Shown here: positions 1 through 9,531 of the stretch, in pieces
Position numbering within the stretch: the stretch's first letter is position 1
How the letters are laid out: each line of letters begins with the position of its first letter
Source of the DNA: Mucilaginibacter cryoferens
Lineage (GTDB): Bacteria > Bacteroidota > Bacteroidia > Sphingobacteriales > Sphingobacteriaceae
NCBI RefSeq assembly: GCF_014205845.1
Contig: NZ_JACHCR010000010.1
Coordinates: forward strand, 19,961-83,960
DNA length: 64,000 bases
Reading direction: 5' to 3'
Made by a program: the position numbers and the translations under genes
The notes under the pieces: generated by a model
The model's database searches: none
The model's input: only the letters and a program-made list of their open reading frames with translations
What the model was told of the DNA's origin: nothing

Positions 1-1322
1 TACTATCAGCCTTGCCGGCTTAACCGCCACGTATGACGGCACAGCCAAGTCGGCCACAGCAACCACCACCCCTGTAGGATTAAGTGGAGTAACGCTCACC
101 TATGACGGTTCGGCTACAGCGCCAATCAATGCAGGTACTTATGCGGTAGTGGCGAGTTTAACTAATTCGAACTATACCGCAGCAAATGCAACAGGGAACC
201 TGGTGATCAGCAAAGCAAGTGCTACTATCAGCCTTGCCGGCTTAACCGCCACGTATGACGGCACAGCCAAGTCGGCCACAGCAACCACCACCCCTGTAGG
301 ATTAAGTGGAGTAACGCTTACTTATGACGGTTCGGCCACCGCTCCAACCAATGCAGGAACTTATGCAGTAGTAGCCAGTTTAACCAATGCTAACTATACG
401 GCAGCCGATGCAAGCGGGAGCCTGGTGATAGGCAAAGCAAGTGCTACTATCAGCCTGGCTGGCTTAACCGCCGCCTATGACGGTACTGCAAAGTTAGCCA
501 CAGCAACAACAACCCCGGCAGCACTAAGCGGCGTAACGCTCACTTATGACGGCTCGGCCACTGCGCCAACAAATGCGGGTACTTACGCGGTAGTAGCGAG
601 TTTGACGAATACGAACTATACAGCAGCCGATGCAACAGGGAGCCTGGTGATAGGCAAAGCAAGTGCTACTATCAGTCTGGCTGGCTTAACCGCCACCTAT
701 GATGGCACAGCCAAGTTAGCCACAGCAACAACAACCCCGGCAGCACTAAGTGGGGTAACGCTCACCTATGATGGTTCGGCCACAGCGCCAACCAATGCAG
801 GCACATATGCGGTAGTAGCCAGCTTAACCAATGCAAACTATACAGCAGCCGATGTAAGCGGGAGCTTAGTGATAGGCAAAGGCACGGCCACTATCAGCCT
901 GGCGAATCTGAATCAAACCTACGACGGCACGGCCAAGTCTGCCATAGCCACTACCAACCCGATAGGGCTGAGCGGAGTAACGCTCACCTATGACGGACCA
1001 GCAACTATACCAAGCGCAGCAGGTACCTATGCAGTAGTAGCCAGCTTAACCAATGCAAACTATACTGCAGCCGATGCAAGCGGGAGCCTGGTGATAGGCA
1101 AAGCAACTGCAACGCTAACCTTAAGCAACCTTACCGCAACGTATGATGGTACAGTGAAATCGGCCACAGCAGCTACCAATCCAGTTGGGCTGAGCGGAGT
1201 AACACTCACTTATGATGGTTCGGCTACGGCGCCAACAGCGGCAGGCACCTATGCAGTATTAGCCAGCTTAACAAATGCAAATTATGCCGCAGCTAACGCC
1301 ACCGCGAACCTTGTGATCGGTA
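1..1322 (+). repeat. 222-bp tandem repeat array in the adhesin gene
   Basis: Unit boundaries recur every 222 bp (bases 1, 223, 445, 667, 889 and 1111 are equivalent), so each unit encodes exactly 74 residues. Units starting at 1 and 223 are identical for about the first 98 bases. Units at 445 and 667 are also nearly identical, while those at 889 and 1111 have diverged. The array continues upstream beyond the window edge. Confidence 0.9.
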
Positions 1323-2848
1323 AAAGATCAGTAACCGTAACCGCAGCAACAAAGACAAAAACCTATGGTGATGTAGATCCGGCGTTGACGTATACGATCA
1401 CCTCAGGGAGCTTAGCGGGCACCGACGCTTTTACAGGCGCGCTGAGCCGTGCTCCCGGAGAAGCAGCAGGTAGCTATGCAATTACACAGGGTACATTAGC
1501 ATTAAATGCAAACTATGATCTGAGCTATATTGGAGCTAACCTCATCATCGGACTGGCAACGGAGACGATCACATTCAATTCAATTGCGGCGAAGACTTAT
1601 GGCGATGGAGATTTTGCAGCAGGAGCAACGAGCAATTACAACGGAACTACAATCACTTATGCCAGCTCGAACACAGCGGTAGCAACGATAGTTGGAACAA
1701 ATATCCATATCATTGCCGCAGGAACAACCACGATAACTGCAAGTGAGGCTGGTGATGCTAACCATAGTGCAGCAGCTGATGTAAGTCAGGTATTAACCGT
1801 TAACAAAGCCGTATTAACCATAACAGCAGGTAATGCCACCAGGATATACGGTATAGCCAACCCGGCATTTACGGTAGCTTACAACGGGTTTGTAAATGGT
1901 GATACCCAGGCAAGTTTAACAAGCCTGGCGGCAGCCACCACCACAGCCACCTCAACATCGGCAGTAGGAGCTTATGATATTATACCTGCGGGAGCTGCAT
2001 CAGCCAGCTACGGCTTTAACTATGTAAGCGGCAAGCTTACTATAACAATGGCAACCCGTACGCTCACCTTTAAGTCAATACCGGCGAAGACTTATGGCGA
2101 TGCTGACTTTAATGCCGGAGCAACAGCCAGCACAGGCGAAGCAATCATATACAGTGGCTATAACCCTGCCGTGGTAACGATAGTGAATGGAAAAATTCAT
2201 ATAACGGGAGCTGGCACAACAGCCATAACAGCAACAGTGGCAGCGAGCGGCAATTACAGCAATACACCATTGCTGAGCCAGACACTGATAGTAAACAAAG
2301 CTGATCAGCATATCAACTTCAGCTTTATCCCTGTGCAGCTTAAAGGCACAACATATGATCTTAGTCAGGTGATAACAGCAAGCTCTGGTTTGCCGGTAAC
2401 ATTCACCTCGTCTGATGATAATATAGCTACGGTAAGCGGGTCGATCCTGAGTGCGCTGCACATCGGTAAAACAACCATTACGGCCACGCAGGCAGGAAAT
2501 GCCAATTATAAGGCCGCAGCAGAAGAAACAGGAACCGCAACGGTGAACGACCAGGCAGGAGATGATATTGTGGTACACCAGGCTGTATCGCCAAATGGTG
2601 ATGGTATAAATGATTACCTGTACATAGAAGGCATAAACAACTATCCGCAGAATAGCGTGGTTGTATTTAACCGTAACGGGGTGCTGATATGGGAGGGCCC
2701 GGGTTACGACAACGGCAGCCGGCGGTTTGACGGGCACTCCAACGAAACAGGCGCCTTGCAGCAGGCAGGTACCTATTTCTATAAGATAGAATACGTTGCA
2801 AACGGGGAGAAGAAGCAAAAGATCGGCTACTTTGTATTGAAATATTAA
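2..2848 (+). CDS. Repeat-rich T9SS adhesin (MBG/YDG repeats, type B sorting domain), 5' partial
   Basis: The frame is open from base 2, so the start lies upstream of the window; 949 codons are visible. The first ~440 codons are tandem copies of a ~74-residue module carrying motifs such as TYDGTAKSA and GTYAVVASLTN, which I read as MBG/YDG-type beta-sandwich repeats. Different repeats follow (KTYGDVDP, KTYGDGDF, KTYGDADF and Ig-like TITA segments). The last ~95 residues start near VSPNGDGINDY and end FVLKY; this is the gliding-motility-associated C-terminal domain that directs export by the type IX secretion system (type B). The product is probably a long surface or secreted adhesin. The next gene, 21 bp downstream, is a PorP/SprF protein, the usual partner of type B cargo. 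Confidence 0.9.
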   Translation, partial: TISLAGLTATYDGTAKSATATTTPVGLSGVTLTYDGSATAPINAGTYAVVASLTNSNYTAANATGNLVISKASATISLAGLTATYDGTAKSATATTTPVGLSGVTLTYDGSATAPTNAGTYAVVASLTNANYTAADASGSLVIGKASATISLAGLTAAYDGTAKLATATTTPAALSGVTLTYDGSATAPTNAGTYAVVASLTNTNYTAADATGSLVIGKASATISLAGLTATYDGTAKLATATTTPAALSGVTLTYDGSATAPTNAGTYAVVASLTNANYTAADVSGSLVIGKGTATISLANLNQTYDGTAKSAIATTNPIGLSGVTLTYDGPATIPSAAGTYAVVASLTNANYTAADASGSLVIGKATATLTLSNLTATYDGTVKSATAATNPVGLSGVTLTYDGSATAPTAAGTYAVLASLTNANYAAANATANLVIGKRSVTVTAATKTKTYGDVDPALTYTITSGSLAGTDAFTGALSRAPGEAAGSYAITQGTLALNANYDLSYIGANLIIGLATETITFNSIAAKTYGDGDFAAGATSNYNGTTITYASSNTAVATIVGTNIHIIAAGTTTITASEAGDANHSAAADVSQVLTVNKAVLTITAGNATRIYGIANPAFTVAYNGFVNGDTQASLTSLAAATTTATSTSAVGAYDIIPAGAASASYGFNYVSGKLTITMATRTLTFKSIPAKTYGDADFNAGATASTGEAIIYSGYNPAVVTIVNGKIHITGAGTTAITATVAASGNYSNTPLLSQTLIVNKADQHINFSFIPVQLKGTTYDLSQVITASSGLPVTFTSSDDNIATVSGSILSALHIGKTTITATQAGNANYKAAAEETGTATVNDQAGDDIVVHQAVSPNGDGINDYLYIEGINNYPQNSVVVFNRNGVLIWEGPGYDNGSRRFDGHSNETGALQQAGTYFYKIEYVANGEKKQKIGYFVLKY

Positions 2849-2869
2849 AAATAAGAAGGAAAAAAGGAA

Positions 2870-3808
2870 ATGAAACTAAGCCATATCATCAATAGAAAGT
2901 ATACCGGAGTCCTGGCCATAATGATGACGTTATTTGCGCTGGGAGCAAGCAAGCAGGTACAAGGGCAAACGCAGCAGTTTAGCTTTACGCAATATATGGA
3001 TAACCTGACGCCGCTCAACCCGGCCTATTCACTACTGGATCAGGCAGGTTCGATAAATACGATGGCGCGGAAGCAATGGGTGGGGATAGACGGTGCGCCT
3101 ACCACATTTCTGCTCAATGCAAATATCCCTGTGGCATCAATAAGCGGGGCAGCAGGGGTTATCGTAATGAACGACCAGTTTGCCATAGAACGCCAAACGG
3201 AGGCGAACGTCTACTTTGCCAAAGCTATTCAGCTGGGGCAAAATAATTACCTGGGCGTATCGTTAAACGCAGGGATCAGAAATTATAGGGCAAATTATTC
3301 GAGCTTAGACTCCAGCGACCCTACATTTGCCAATGACGTGCGGGAAACAAAACCTAATATCGGCTTTGGGGTAATATATTTTTCGGATTGGTATTACATC
3401 GGCGTCTCGGTACCGGAGCTTACAATAACCAGCCTTGGTACAGCATCAGTGCAAAACAACAACAACTTTAAGAATCATTATTACTTTACCGGGGCTTTTA
3501 TTACCGACGCTGGCGAAGACTTTAAGGTAAAGCCATCCATCCTGTTCAGTTATGCAAAAGGGGTACCGCTAATCACCGACTTTTCAGGTATAATGTACAT
3601 CAAGGAAACGCTGGGCATTGGGGCAAGTTACCGGCTGAACGAAGAAATGGCAGGGATACTGACGCTGAATCTTGATAAGTTCCATATCGGCTACAGCTAC
3701 CAGTTCGGTACTTCGTCAAGCAATCTTGGGGGCTTTAATATGGCCACTCATGAGGTTAGCCTTGGCTACCGTTTTGGCAAAGGAATAGGGAAGAGGAAAT
3801 TGTTGTAG
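2870..3808 (+). CDS. PorP/SprF family type IX secretion membrane protein
   Basis: A 312-residue protein with an N-terminal signal segment (about residues 14-33, ending near VQGQTQQ). It then has the family hallmark PLNPAYS and alternating beta-strand sequence to the C-terminus (VSLGYRFGKG), as expected for an outer-membrane beta barrel. PorP/SprF proteins sit in the outer membrane and are needed for secretion or surface attachment of partner T9SS cargo, especially cargo with type B C-terminal domains. It follows the adhesin gene by 21 bp with a purine-rich ribosome site (AAAAAGGAA), so the two are almost certainly co-transcribed and act as a pair. The pairing is inferred from position. A terminator follows at 3828. 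Confidence 0.9.
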   Translation: MKLSHIINRKYTGVLAIMMTLFALGASKQVQGQTQQFSFTQYMDNLTPLNPAYSLLDQAGSINTMARKQWVGIDGAPTTFLLNANIPVASISGAAGVIVMNDQFAIERQTEANVYFAKAIQLGQNNYLGVSLNAGIRNYRANYSSLDSSDPTFANDVRETKPNIGFGVIYFSDWYYIGVSVPELTITSLGTASVQNNNNFKNHYYFTGAFITDAGEDFKVKPSILFSYAKGVPLITDFSGIMYIKETLGIGASYRLNEEMAGILTLNLDKFHIGYSYQFGTSSSNLGGFNMATHEVSLGYRFGKGIGKRKLL

Positions 3809-3827
3809 AAATAATATTATCTTAAAT

Positions 3828-3865
3828 AAAAAACGCAGCTTTCTTAAACGGGAGGTTGCGTTTTT
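3828..3865 (+). terminator. Rho-independent terminator after the PorP/SprF gene
   Basis: AAAAACGCA at about 3829-3837 pairs with TGCGTTTTT at 3857-3865, giving a hairpin that ends in a T run 20 bp after the porP/sprF stop. Confidence 0.7.
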
Positions 3866-3921
3866 AGTTTTGTGAAATAAATAATTGTCCTCCCTCCGGC
3901 CCCACAAAACTATCAATGAAC

Positions 3922-3956
3922 CACCTTTAAATCAAATATTTATAGGTGTTTTTTTT
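3922..3956 (+). terminator. Second, tandem terminator-like hairpin
   Basis: CACCTTTAAAT (3922-3932) pairs with ATTTATAGGTG (3938-3948) with one mismatch, followed by eight T. It lies 57 bp beyond the first terminator, so it is either a back-up or the 3' end of an unseen short transcript. Confidence 0.55.
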
Positions 3957-4320
3957 GGAACATCAATCAAGTTTGGTAAATTCTAATAAAAATCAATAAA
4001 TGTAAATTGAAAATTAAAAGGATTGAATTTATAAGAGGCCTCACCAAAACTGGGGTTCATTGAAACTAAATTATTGCATTAATATTTTATTAATCATTTT
4101 TTATAACCCGCATAGTTATTTGTGTTCATAAATAACCGATAGTAAACCATACAGCTAAAAGGGTGACTAAATGTCCCGGCCCGAGCCTGGTTTTGGATTT
4201 CCGGAAATGGAACTACCGACCTAAAAGAGGCTATGATTTTAAAACGCCGGGGCGACCGGGGGTTTATAGCGTAACATGCCAATAATTTGACTACCCGGTT
4301 TTGATGAAAATATCACTGTA
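3957..4320. other. AT-rich intergenic region, no gene seen
   Basis: About 360 bp between the tandem terminators and the next CDS. I see no coding frame with plausible composition. A short inverted repeat GTTATTT / AAATAAC lies near 4115-4136. The region presumably holds the promoter of the following gene, but I could not assign one. Confidence 0.4.
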
Positions 4321-6219
4321 ATGAAATCTAAAAAAATAAAATCCGGGCTACTAATGCTGTGTTGTTTTTTGAGCTTGATATTTTGTTTTTTTCGGCCTCA
4401 AAATCATCTTGCCGTGCCTGATAAAGAAAAATCCAGCACTTTTGAACAAAAGGATTTTTCATCCTTTTACATAAAGAACATATCACCTATTGGGCACCTA
4501 AAAAATAAGCTGTTTAAAAATAATGCTGCCGGCTGCGACAACATTCAGTGGGCAAAATGGTCTAAGTTTTCGGGGTCAAATGCAACCGGAACCATAGTCG
4601 AAGGTAACGGAAATTCTGTTGACGTATCCATGTCATCAAATTTTGATTTTTCGTCAACACCAGGCATTTACAATTACTGGCTTTTTAGTTATTATCCGGT
4701 ACCTATTCCAAATGAAACCGTTCCTAAAACAACCTGGTCTGCCGGTAACGGCGGGTCAACAAACATGACTTTTTCACATACGGTAACTAATCCGGTTTTG
4801 CTTATTTCGTCCTTAGGGCAAGTCGGCCAACGTGTTACGCTGGGATTCTCATTACCCTATGTTGTTTTGTACGATGGCGGCGCGATGACTTATGATAACA
4901 GCACATCCATAACGGGTGAAGAAGGATACGCGATAATTATGTTTCCGGGAGATTTTAAGAGCGTGGTTATTACTTCAACAACGCCAGAAGATTATACCAA
5001 TATTACCTGGGGCTTAAGTCAACCCGCGTTTCTGGTAAATATTACAACTGCATCGTTCTGCGGCAGCACAACGGCAACTGCCAGCGGCGGGGTAAGCTAT
5101 ATCTGGAATGGTGGCGATAGTCGGTCCAGTGCCACCAATACATTTCATGCCAGCGGCCGTTACATTGTAACAGTAAAAAATGCAGGCGGATGTTCGGCGT
5201 CGGTATCAAAACAAATTGATGTTCATGTACCAGCCGCGCTTACGGTTAAAGGAAATCTTACCGGCTGCGGAAGCGTAACGGCTACAGCCTTTGTTGATGG
5301 TGCTGTAAGTTACCAATGGGACGGAGGAGATACACCCAACAACGCCGGTAATACTTTTCGCACCAGCGGCAGGTACACGGTAATGGCTACTGATGCATAC
5401 CAATGCCGGGCATCCCGTTTGGTAGACGTTATCGTAAATCAACCTGTAGTCCCGGTAGTAAATATTACAGCTTCGCTATCGGGGCAAATTTGTTCGGGCG
5501 TTCCCGTAACATATAGTGTATCATTTTTAAATGGGGGGGATTCTCCAGAGCTTAATTGGTTAAAAAATGGTACACCAGTTGGGGCGGGCAAAACCTATAC
5601 CGCAATAGATCTGGCAAATGGCGATAAAATTGAATGCGCGCTAACCAGCCATATACCCTGTGCTGTACCAGCCAGGCTGATCAGCAATAGCATAATTGCC
5701 GACGTTAAAGCAACGCCAACCATTACTTTTTCTCAAAAAATTGTGATAGACGGCCGTTCGTCTTCGGTTCAGTTAAATCCGGTAATCAGTGGCAACATTG
5801 CAAGCTACTTATGGACGCCTGCCGAAGGCTTAAGCAACCCAAATATTCAGAATCCCTTAGCCAACCCCGTATCTACAACAGATTATACCTTAACCGTAGT
5901 ATCAGCTACAGGCTGTCAGGCCACTGCAATTGTAAGAGTTCTGGTTTTAAAAGATATCATGATCCCCAACAGCTTCACACCCAATGGTGACGGTATCAAT
6001 GACACCTGGGAAATTACTAACCTGGCTGATTTTCCAAAAGCGACCATCTATATCTACAATCGTTACGGAGCAAATCTATACCATTCCATCGGCTATGCGC
6101 GGCCATGGAACGGAGTTTACAAAGGCAAAGAGCTGCCGGCTGGTACCTATTATTATTTAATTAACCTTCACGATCAGGCACACGGCGCTAAAAGCGGATG
6201 GGTGGCTATCTTGCGATAG
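4321..6219 (+). CDS. Secreted T9SS type B cargo protein with PKD/Ig-like repeats
   Basis: 632 residues. The N-terminus is basic (MKSKKIKSG) followed by a hydrophobic stretch to about residue 25, consistent with a Sec signal. Residues about 240-380 hold two similar Cys-containing modules (FCGSTTATASGGVSYIWNGGDS; GCGSVTATAFVDGAVSYQWDGGD), like those in many Bacteroidota surface proteins. A PKD/Ig-like segment with SYLWTPAEGLSNPN follows. The last ~85 residues begin at IMIPNSFTPNGDGIND and end VAILR, which is the gliding-motility-associated C-terminal domain that sends the protein through the type IX system. The natural role is unknown; adhesion or matrix function is an inference from domain content. 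It is separated from the PorP/SprF gene by terminators, so it is probably its own transcription unit. Confidence 0.85.
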   Translation: MKSKKIKSGLLMLCCFLSLIFCFFRPQNHLAVPDKEKSSTFEQKDFSSFYIKNISPIGHLKNKLFKNNAAGCDNIQWAKWSKFSGSNATGTIVEGNGNSVDVSMSSNFDFSSTPGIYNYWLFSYYPVPIPNETVPKTTWSAGNGGSTNMTFSHTVTNPVLLISSLGQVGQRVTLGFSLPYVVLYDGGAMTYDNSTSITGEEGYAIIMFPGDFKSVVITSTTPEDYTNITWGLSQPAFLVNITTASFCGSTTATASGGVSYIWNGGDSRSSATNTFHASGRYIVTVKNAGGCSASVSKQIDVHVPAALTVKGNLTGCGSVTATAFVDGAVSYQWDGGDTPNNAGNTFRTSGRYTVMATDAYQCRASRLVDVIVNQPVVPVVNITASLSGQICSGVPVTYSVSFLNGGDSPELNWLKNGTPVGAGKTYTAIDLANGDKIECALTSHIPCAVPARLISNSIIADVKATPTITFSQKIVIDGRSSSVQLNPVISGNIASYLWTPAEGLSNPNIQNPLANPVSTTDYTLTVVSATGCQATAIVRVLVLKDIMIPNSFTPNGDGINDTWEITNLADFPKATIYIYNRYGANLYHSIGYARPWNGVYKGKELPAGTYYYLINLHDQAHGAKSGWVAILR

Positions 6220-6553
6220 AGCAACTCAAAAAAAGTCATTATCTGGAAAGATTTGTTGGAAGAAAAACTATATTTTTTTTTAGTTGGCTGATTTAACGAT
6301 GCCTTCAATTGCGTTCAGTATATTTTTAATTCTTATTGCAAAATCTTCATTGGAAAGCGGTGAAGGCTCTTTTGCTTTCAGAAGGTTGCCGCTGCGTCTA
6401 CAAAAGCCCTTAGATGCTTTTTGTTTTTTATAAAGCTGTCTCGCACAGTGGATATATCATAACATACATATTAAACTATAACTTTACTTTGTAATACACT
6501 GGTTAGGTAAATTAGGTGTATAATAGATTACTGCAACAGTTAATGTAAATTAA
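6220..6553. other. Intergenic region with a decayed gene fragment
   Basis: 334 bp without an intact gene. Part of it (6280-6417, minus strand) resembles the end of a lost coding sequence and is listed separately. The rest is AT-rich upstream sequence of the PEP-mutase-like gene. Confidence 0.4.
6280..6417 (-). pseudogene. Possible C-terminal remnant of an unidentified gene
   Basis: Read on the minus strand, the segment gives protein-like sequence ending SNEDFAIRIKNILNAI then EGIVKSAN and a TAA at 6282-6280. Further upstream, a different frame gives RAFVDAAATF before a stop, as if a single-base indel had split the frame. No start codon or longer frame is present. The protein family is not recognised. 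It could be chance, so confidence is low. Confidence 0.3.
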
Positions 6554-7408
6554 ATGAACACATCAACAGCACATTTATTTGAAGCAAAAGCCAATGAATT
6601 TAAGATGCTTCATCAACGGCCAGGCATTTTTGTTATCCCTAATCCCTGGGACGCAGGCTCGGCAAGGGTTTTAGAAACGTTGGGGTTTAAGGCGCTTGCC
6701 ACTACAAGTGCCGGGCTTTCCTTTTCTTTAGGCAAACCAGACGGACACGCGGCTGTTACGCGCGAAGAAACTTTGGCGCATATTAAAAGTATTGTTAACG
6801 CTACCAGTTTACCGGTATCGGCCGATCTGGAGAATGGCTATGGAGATGAACCTTCAATGTGTGCCGAAACAATCGTGCTGGCGGCAAGCGTTGGCTTATC
6901 GGGCGGTTCTATTGAAGATGCTACCGGGAATCACAATAATCCGATTTACCCCTTTGAGTTTGCGGTAGAGCGTGTAAAGGCAGCCGTAAAAACGGTCAAA
7001 GAGCTGCCTTATCCTTTTACGCTTACAGCCCGGGCAGAAAACTATCTGCATGGCAGGCCAGATTTAAACGATACAATCAAAAGACTTGAAGCATTTGCAG
7101 ATGCTGGTGCCGATGTGCTATTTGCACCCGGACTTAAAACGCGCCATGAAATTGAGACGGTAGTAAAAGCACTGGCACCAAAGCCCGTAAATGTAATTAT
7201 GGGTATATCGGGTGTCGATTTTTCCTTGGCTATGTTGGAAGATATTGGGGTAAAAAGGGTAAGCATTGGCTCATCGTTGGTGCGGGCTGCCTATGGCGCT
7301 TTTTTTAGGGCGGTAGAAGAAATACTTCATAAGGGCACCTTTAACTACGCAGCAGAAGCAAAGCCCTATGCCGATCTTAATAAATTATTCAGCAATTTCA
7401 ATAAGTAA
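6554..7408 (+). CDS. Isocitrate lyase/PEP mutase family enzyme
   Basis: 284 residues, the normal size for the short PEP-mutase/oxaloacetate-decarboxylase-like group. Visible family features are IPNPWDAGSARVLETLGF near residue 26, the metal-binding segment SADLENGYGD (about residues 94-103) and GGSIEDATG (about 118-126). The isocitrate-lyase signature KKCGH is absent. These TIM-barrel enzymes use Mg2+ to make or break C-C or C-P bonds next to a 2-oxo-acid. No phosphonate genes are nearby, so a carboxyphosphonate or lyase role cannot be chosen. The ATG at 6554 gives the standard N-terminus. It is a stand-alone gene flanked by non-coding or decayed sequence. Confidence 0.85.
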   Translation: MNTSTAHLFEAKANEFKMLHQRPGIFVIPNPWDAGSARVLETLGFKALATTSAGLSFSLGKPDGHAAVTREETLAHIKSIVNATSLPVSADLENGYGDEPSMCAETIVLAASVGLSGGSIEDATGNHNNPIYPFEFAVERVKAAVKTVKELPYPFTLTARAENYLHGRPDLNDTIKRLEAFADAGADVLFAPGLKTRHEIETVVKALAPKPVNVIMGISGVDFSLAMLEDIGVKRVSIGSSLVRAAYGAFFRAVEEILHKGTFNYAAEAKPYADLNKLFSNFNK

Positions 7409-7954
7409 TTAAAATTAACGTTTGAACTTTCCTGTATCATTAAAGCGTTCGCCTATTGATTACTGTAAAAATTGCCGCTTTTAATAATTTCCTTGCCGAT
7501 AGTAATTATAGGGGGGCAAAAGTAGTATTTGAAAATACCATACATGATGGAAGCTTATTTATTCCAATAACTTACTTACCTAATACTCGCGAAGCTTTAG
7601 TGGTTCGCGAGTACCTTAGTCAGGCTTAAATCGTAGCACTTTTTTTTGCTTATGCATCAGCATACATCTATACCAGGCTATTGCAGGTATTGCCGATTAT
7701 GGCCTACAGCCTTGCCTACTTTGCCCAAACAAACGAACCCGATAACGGAAAATAATGGAGTAGCACCATCCTTAAACTAGATAAATACAGGCGGCCTTCT
7801 ATATTTTTCGGGTGCGTTGTTTGTACACTCTTTTTCTAACTTAGCAGTTGATTATATAACCAGCCAAATATTATTTACTTAATCTTTTTATTTGGAACAT
7901 ACATTCAACTTTATCGTTGTATAGGTATCTTTTTTTTCGTGTGAATTTTATTAT
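7409..7954. other. Long intergenic region, possibly containing decayed coding sequence
   Basis: 546 bp with no intact gene. In one plus-strand frame, 7444-7629 and then 7630 to about 7755 are open apart from a single in-frame TAA at 7627. They read as plausible protein (FENTIHDGSLFIPITYLPNT and, after the stop, YTRLLQVLPIMAYSLAYFAQ). No ATG start is available and I do not recognise a family, so this may be a degraded gene or chance. The last ~150 bp are AT-rich and presumably carry the promoter of the two-component operon. Confidence 0.3.
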
Positions 7955-8770
7955 ATGCAGAAAGACGTAGGCGACAATATATATCTTCTGGTAATTATGT
8001 GTACAGTTGGTATTGCCCTATTGGTGATATCATTTGTTATTTTATTTATACGCAATCAAAATAAATTGCTGAAGCAGCGGGAAAACTCGCATCAAACGGC
8101 TATGGATCATCAAAAAAATTTGCTCCATGCTGTTATACACTCTCAGGAGGAGGAGCGAAAACGCATAGGGCAGGATCTGCACGATGAAGTTGGTGGCTCT
8201 TTGTCGAACCTGCGGATGCTGATAAACCGGCTTGATAATCATATTGGAGCAGAAAGCAGCGAGCCGAAAGGTGGGATATACAAACAGTTGATTGATAAGA
8301 TTATTGATGATGTACGTAACATTTCCCATAACCTTTCGCCGCCGGGGCTCGAATTGTTTGGATTTTCGGAAGCGTTAGAAGATCTTAAGGCTACTATAAG
8401 TAAAGGGCAGGATTCTCTTATATCTATAACTAACCACGCCGTTGTAGCCACAGATGCCTTACCTAAACATGTGGCTCTGGCACTCATCAGGGTATTACAG
8501 GAGTTGGTTACCAATACACTAAAACATGCTAAGGCAAATTATATTGGTATCTCGCTTTTTATGAAAAACGATCTGCTCTCTATTCACTATAGCGATAATG
8601 GTATTGGCTTTGATATAGAAGATAAAAGATTAAAAAAAGGCATGGGAATGCAAAATATAGAAAGTCGGCTTATGATGATAAACGCCCGTTATTCTGTTAA
8701 AACAACGGTGGGCAAGGGGTTTTCTATGTTTATTTACATTGATCCGGTAAAGGATATTGGTCCCAATTAA
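7955..8770 (+). CDS. NarX/DesK-type sensor histidine kinase
   Basis: 271 residues. One membrane segment (about residues 8-31) is followed by a short coiled linker, then a HisKA_3-type dimerisation box QEEERKRIGQDLHDEVGG with the phospho-acceptor His at residue 76. The HATPase domain shows the N-box ELVTNTLKHA (Asn187) and the G1 box DNGIG (214-218). There is no extracellular sensor domain, so the signal is probably membrane-borne or cytoplasmic; the family commonly senses this way. The stop is 6 bp before the ATG of a NarL-type response regulator, making a clear two-gene operon in which this kinase phosphorylates that regulator. The stimulus is not visible. Confidence 0.93.
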   Translation: MQKDVGDNIYLLVIMCTVGIALLVISFVILFIRNQNKLLKQRENSHQTAMDHQKNLLHAVIHSQEEERKRIGQDLHDEVGGSLSNLRMLINRLDNHIGAESSEPKGGIYKQLIDKIIDDVRNISHNLSPPGLELFGFSEALEDLKATISKGQDSLISITNHAVVATDALPKHVALALIRVLQELVTNTLKHAKANYIGISLFMKNDLLSIHYSDNGIGFDIEDKRLKKGMGMQNIESRLMMINARYSVKTTVGKGFSMFIYIDPVKDIGPN

Positions 8771-8776
8771 TTTGAT

Positions 8777-9445
8777 ATGAAAAAGATACGTATTGCTGTT
8801 GCCGACGATCAGAACCTGTTTTTGGAAGGTTTGGTTAACCTGTTGGGTACCAACCCCGAATTTGAGCTGGTTGGCCAGGCCGAAAACGGGCGTGTATTAT
8901 TAAACCAGTTCAAAAACATGCCCACTTTGCCAGACATCGCCCTGGTAGATATGAATATGCCTATAATGAACGGGGTTGAGCTCAACGCCGTTTTACACCG
9001 GGAATACCCATCTATTAAAGTTATTGTACTATCTGTACATGGCGAAGAGCGCTATATGAGCAAAATGATTGAGGCGGGAGCTTGTGGTTACCTCAAAAAA
9101 AATTGTGAAACGCATGAACTCTTTCAAACCATAACCAGTACCCATCAATTAGGTTTTTATTTTAACCGCGATGCCGTTAACGCCATGAGGAACGCAGCGC
9201 ATTACCGCAAATCCGGCATCCAAAATTTAAATAACATTCCCATATCATTAACCGAAAGAGAGCTGCTCATATTAAAAATGATATGCGACGAGCTTACCAA
9301 CACAGAAATAGCCGAAAAACTATTTATCAGCAGCCGTACCGTTGACGGACATCGCACCAATTTACTTGGGAAGATAGGCTGTAAAAATACCGCCGGCCTG
9401 GTAATATTTGCCATTAAGTATGGCATTTTTGAAGTTCAGTTTTAA
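8777..9445 (+). CDS. NarL/FixJ-type (LuxR-HTH) response regulator
   Basis: 222 residues. The receiver domain has the acidic pair at Asp10-Asp11, phospho-acceptor Asp58 in LVDMNMPIMNG and the conserved Lys near 107 (GYLKKN). The C-terminal LuxR-type helix-turn-helix runs from about 155 (ISLTERELLILKMICDELTN then TEIAEKLFISSRTVDGHRTN). It is the DNA-binding output partner of the kinase encoded 6 bp upstream. Target genes are not apparent. Transcription ends at the bidirectional hairpin at 9481-9514. Confidence 0.95.
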   Translation: MKKIRIAVADDQNLFLEGLVNLLGTNPEFELVGQAENGRVLLNQFKNMPTLPDIALVDMNMPIMNGVELNAVLHREYPSIKVIVLSVHGEERYMSKMIEAGACGYLKKNCETHELFQTITSTHQLGFYFNRDAVNAMRNAAHYRKSGIQNLNNIPISLTERELLILKMICDELTNTEIAEKLFISSRTVDGHRTNLLGKIGCKNTAGLVIFAIKYGIFEVQF

Positions 9446-9480
9446 AACAAACGTTTTCTATATATAATATCGTGTATAAA

Positions 9481-9514
9481 ATAATAAAACCCAGCGAGTG
9501 CCGGGTTTTATTAT
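9481..9514. terminator. Bidirectional terminator between convergent genes
   Basis: ATAATAAAACCC (9481-9492) is perfectly complementary to GGGTTTTATTAT (9503-9514), with A/T tracts on both sides. It sits between the response regulator (plus) and the aminotransferase (minus) and can serve both. Confidence 0.8.
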
Positions 9515-9531
9515 TTTATGGATTAGGGCTA

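Noticed and set aside
2075..2818. 247-codon open frame opposite the adhesin gene
   Set aside because: It is a Cys- and Tyr-rich shadow of the repeat-coding strand, without protein-like composition.
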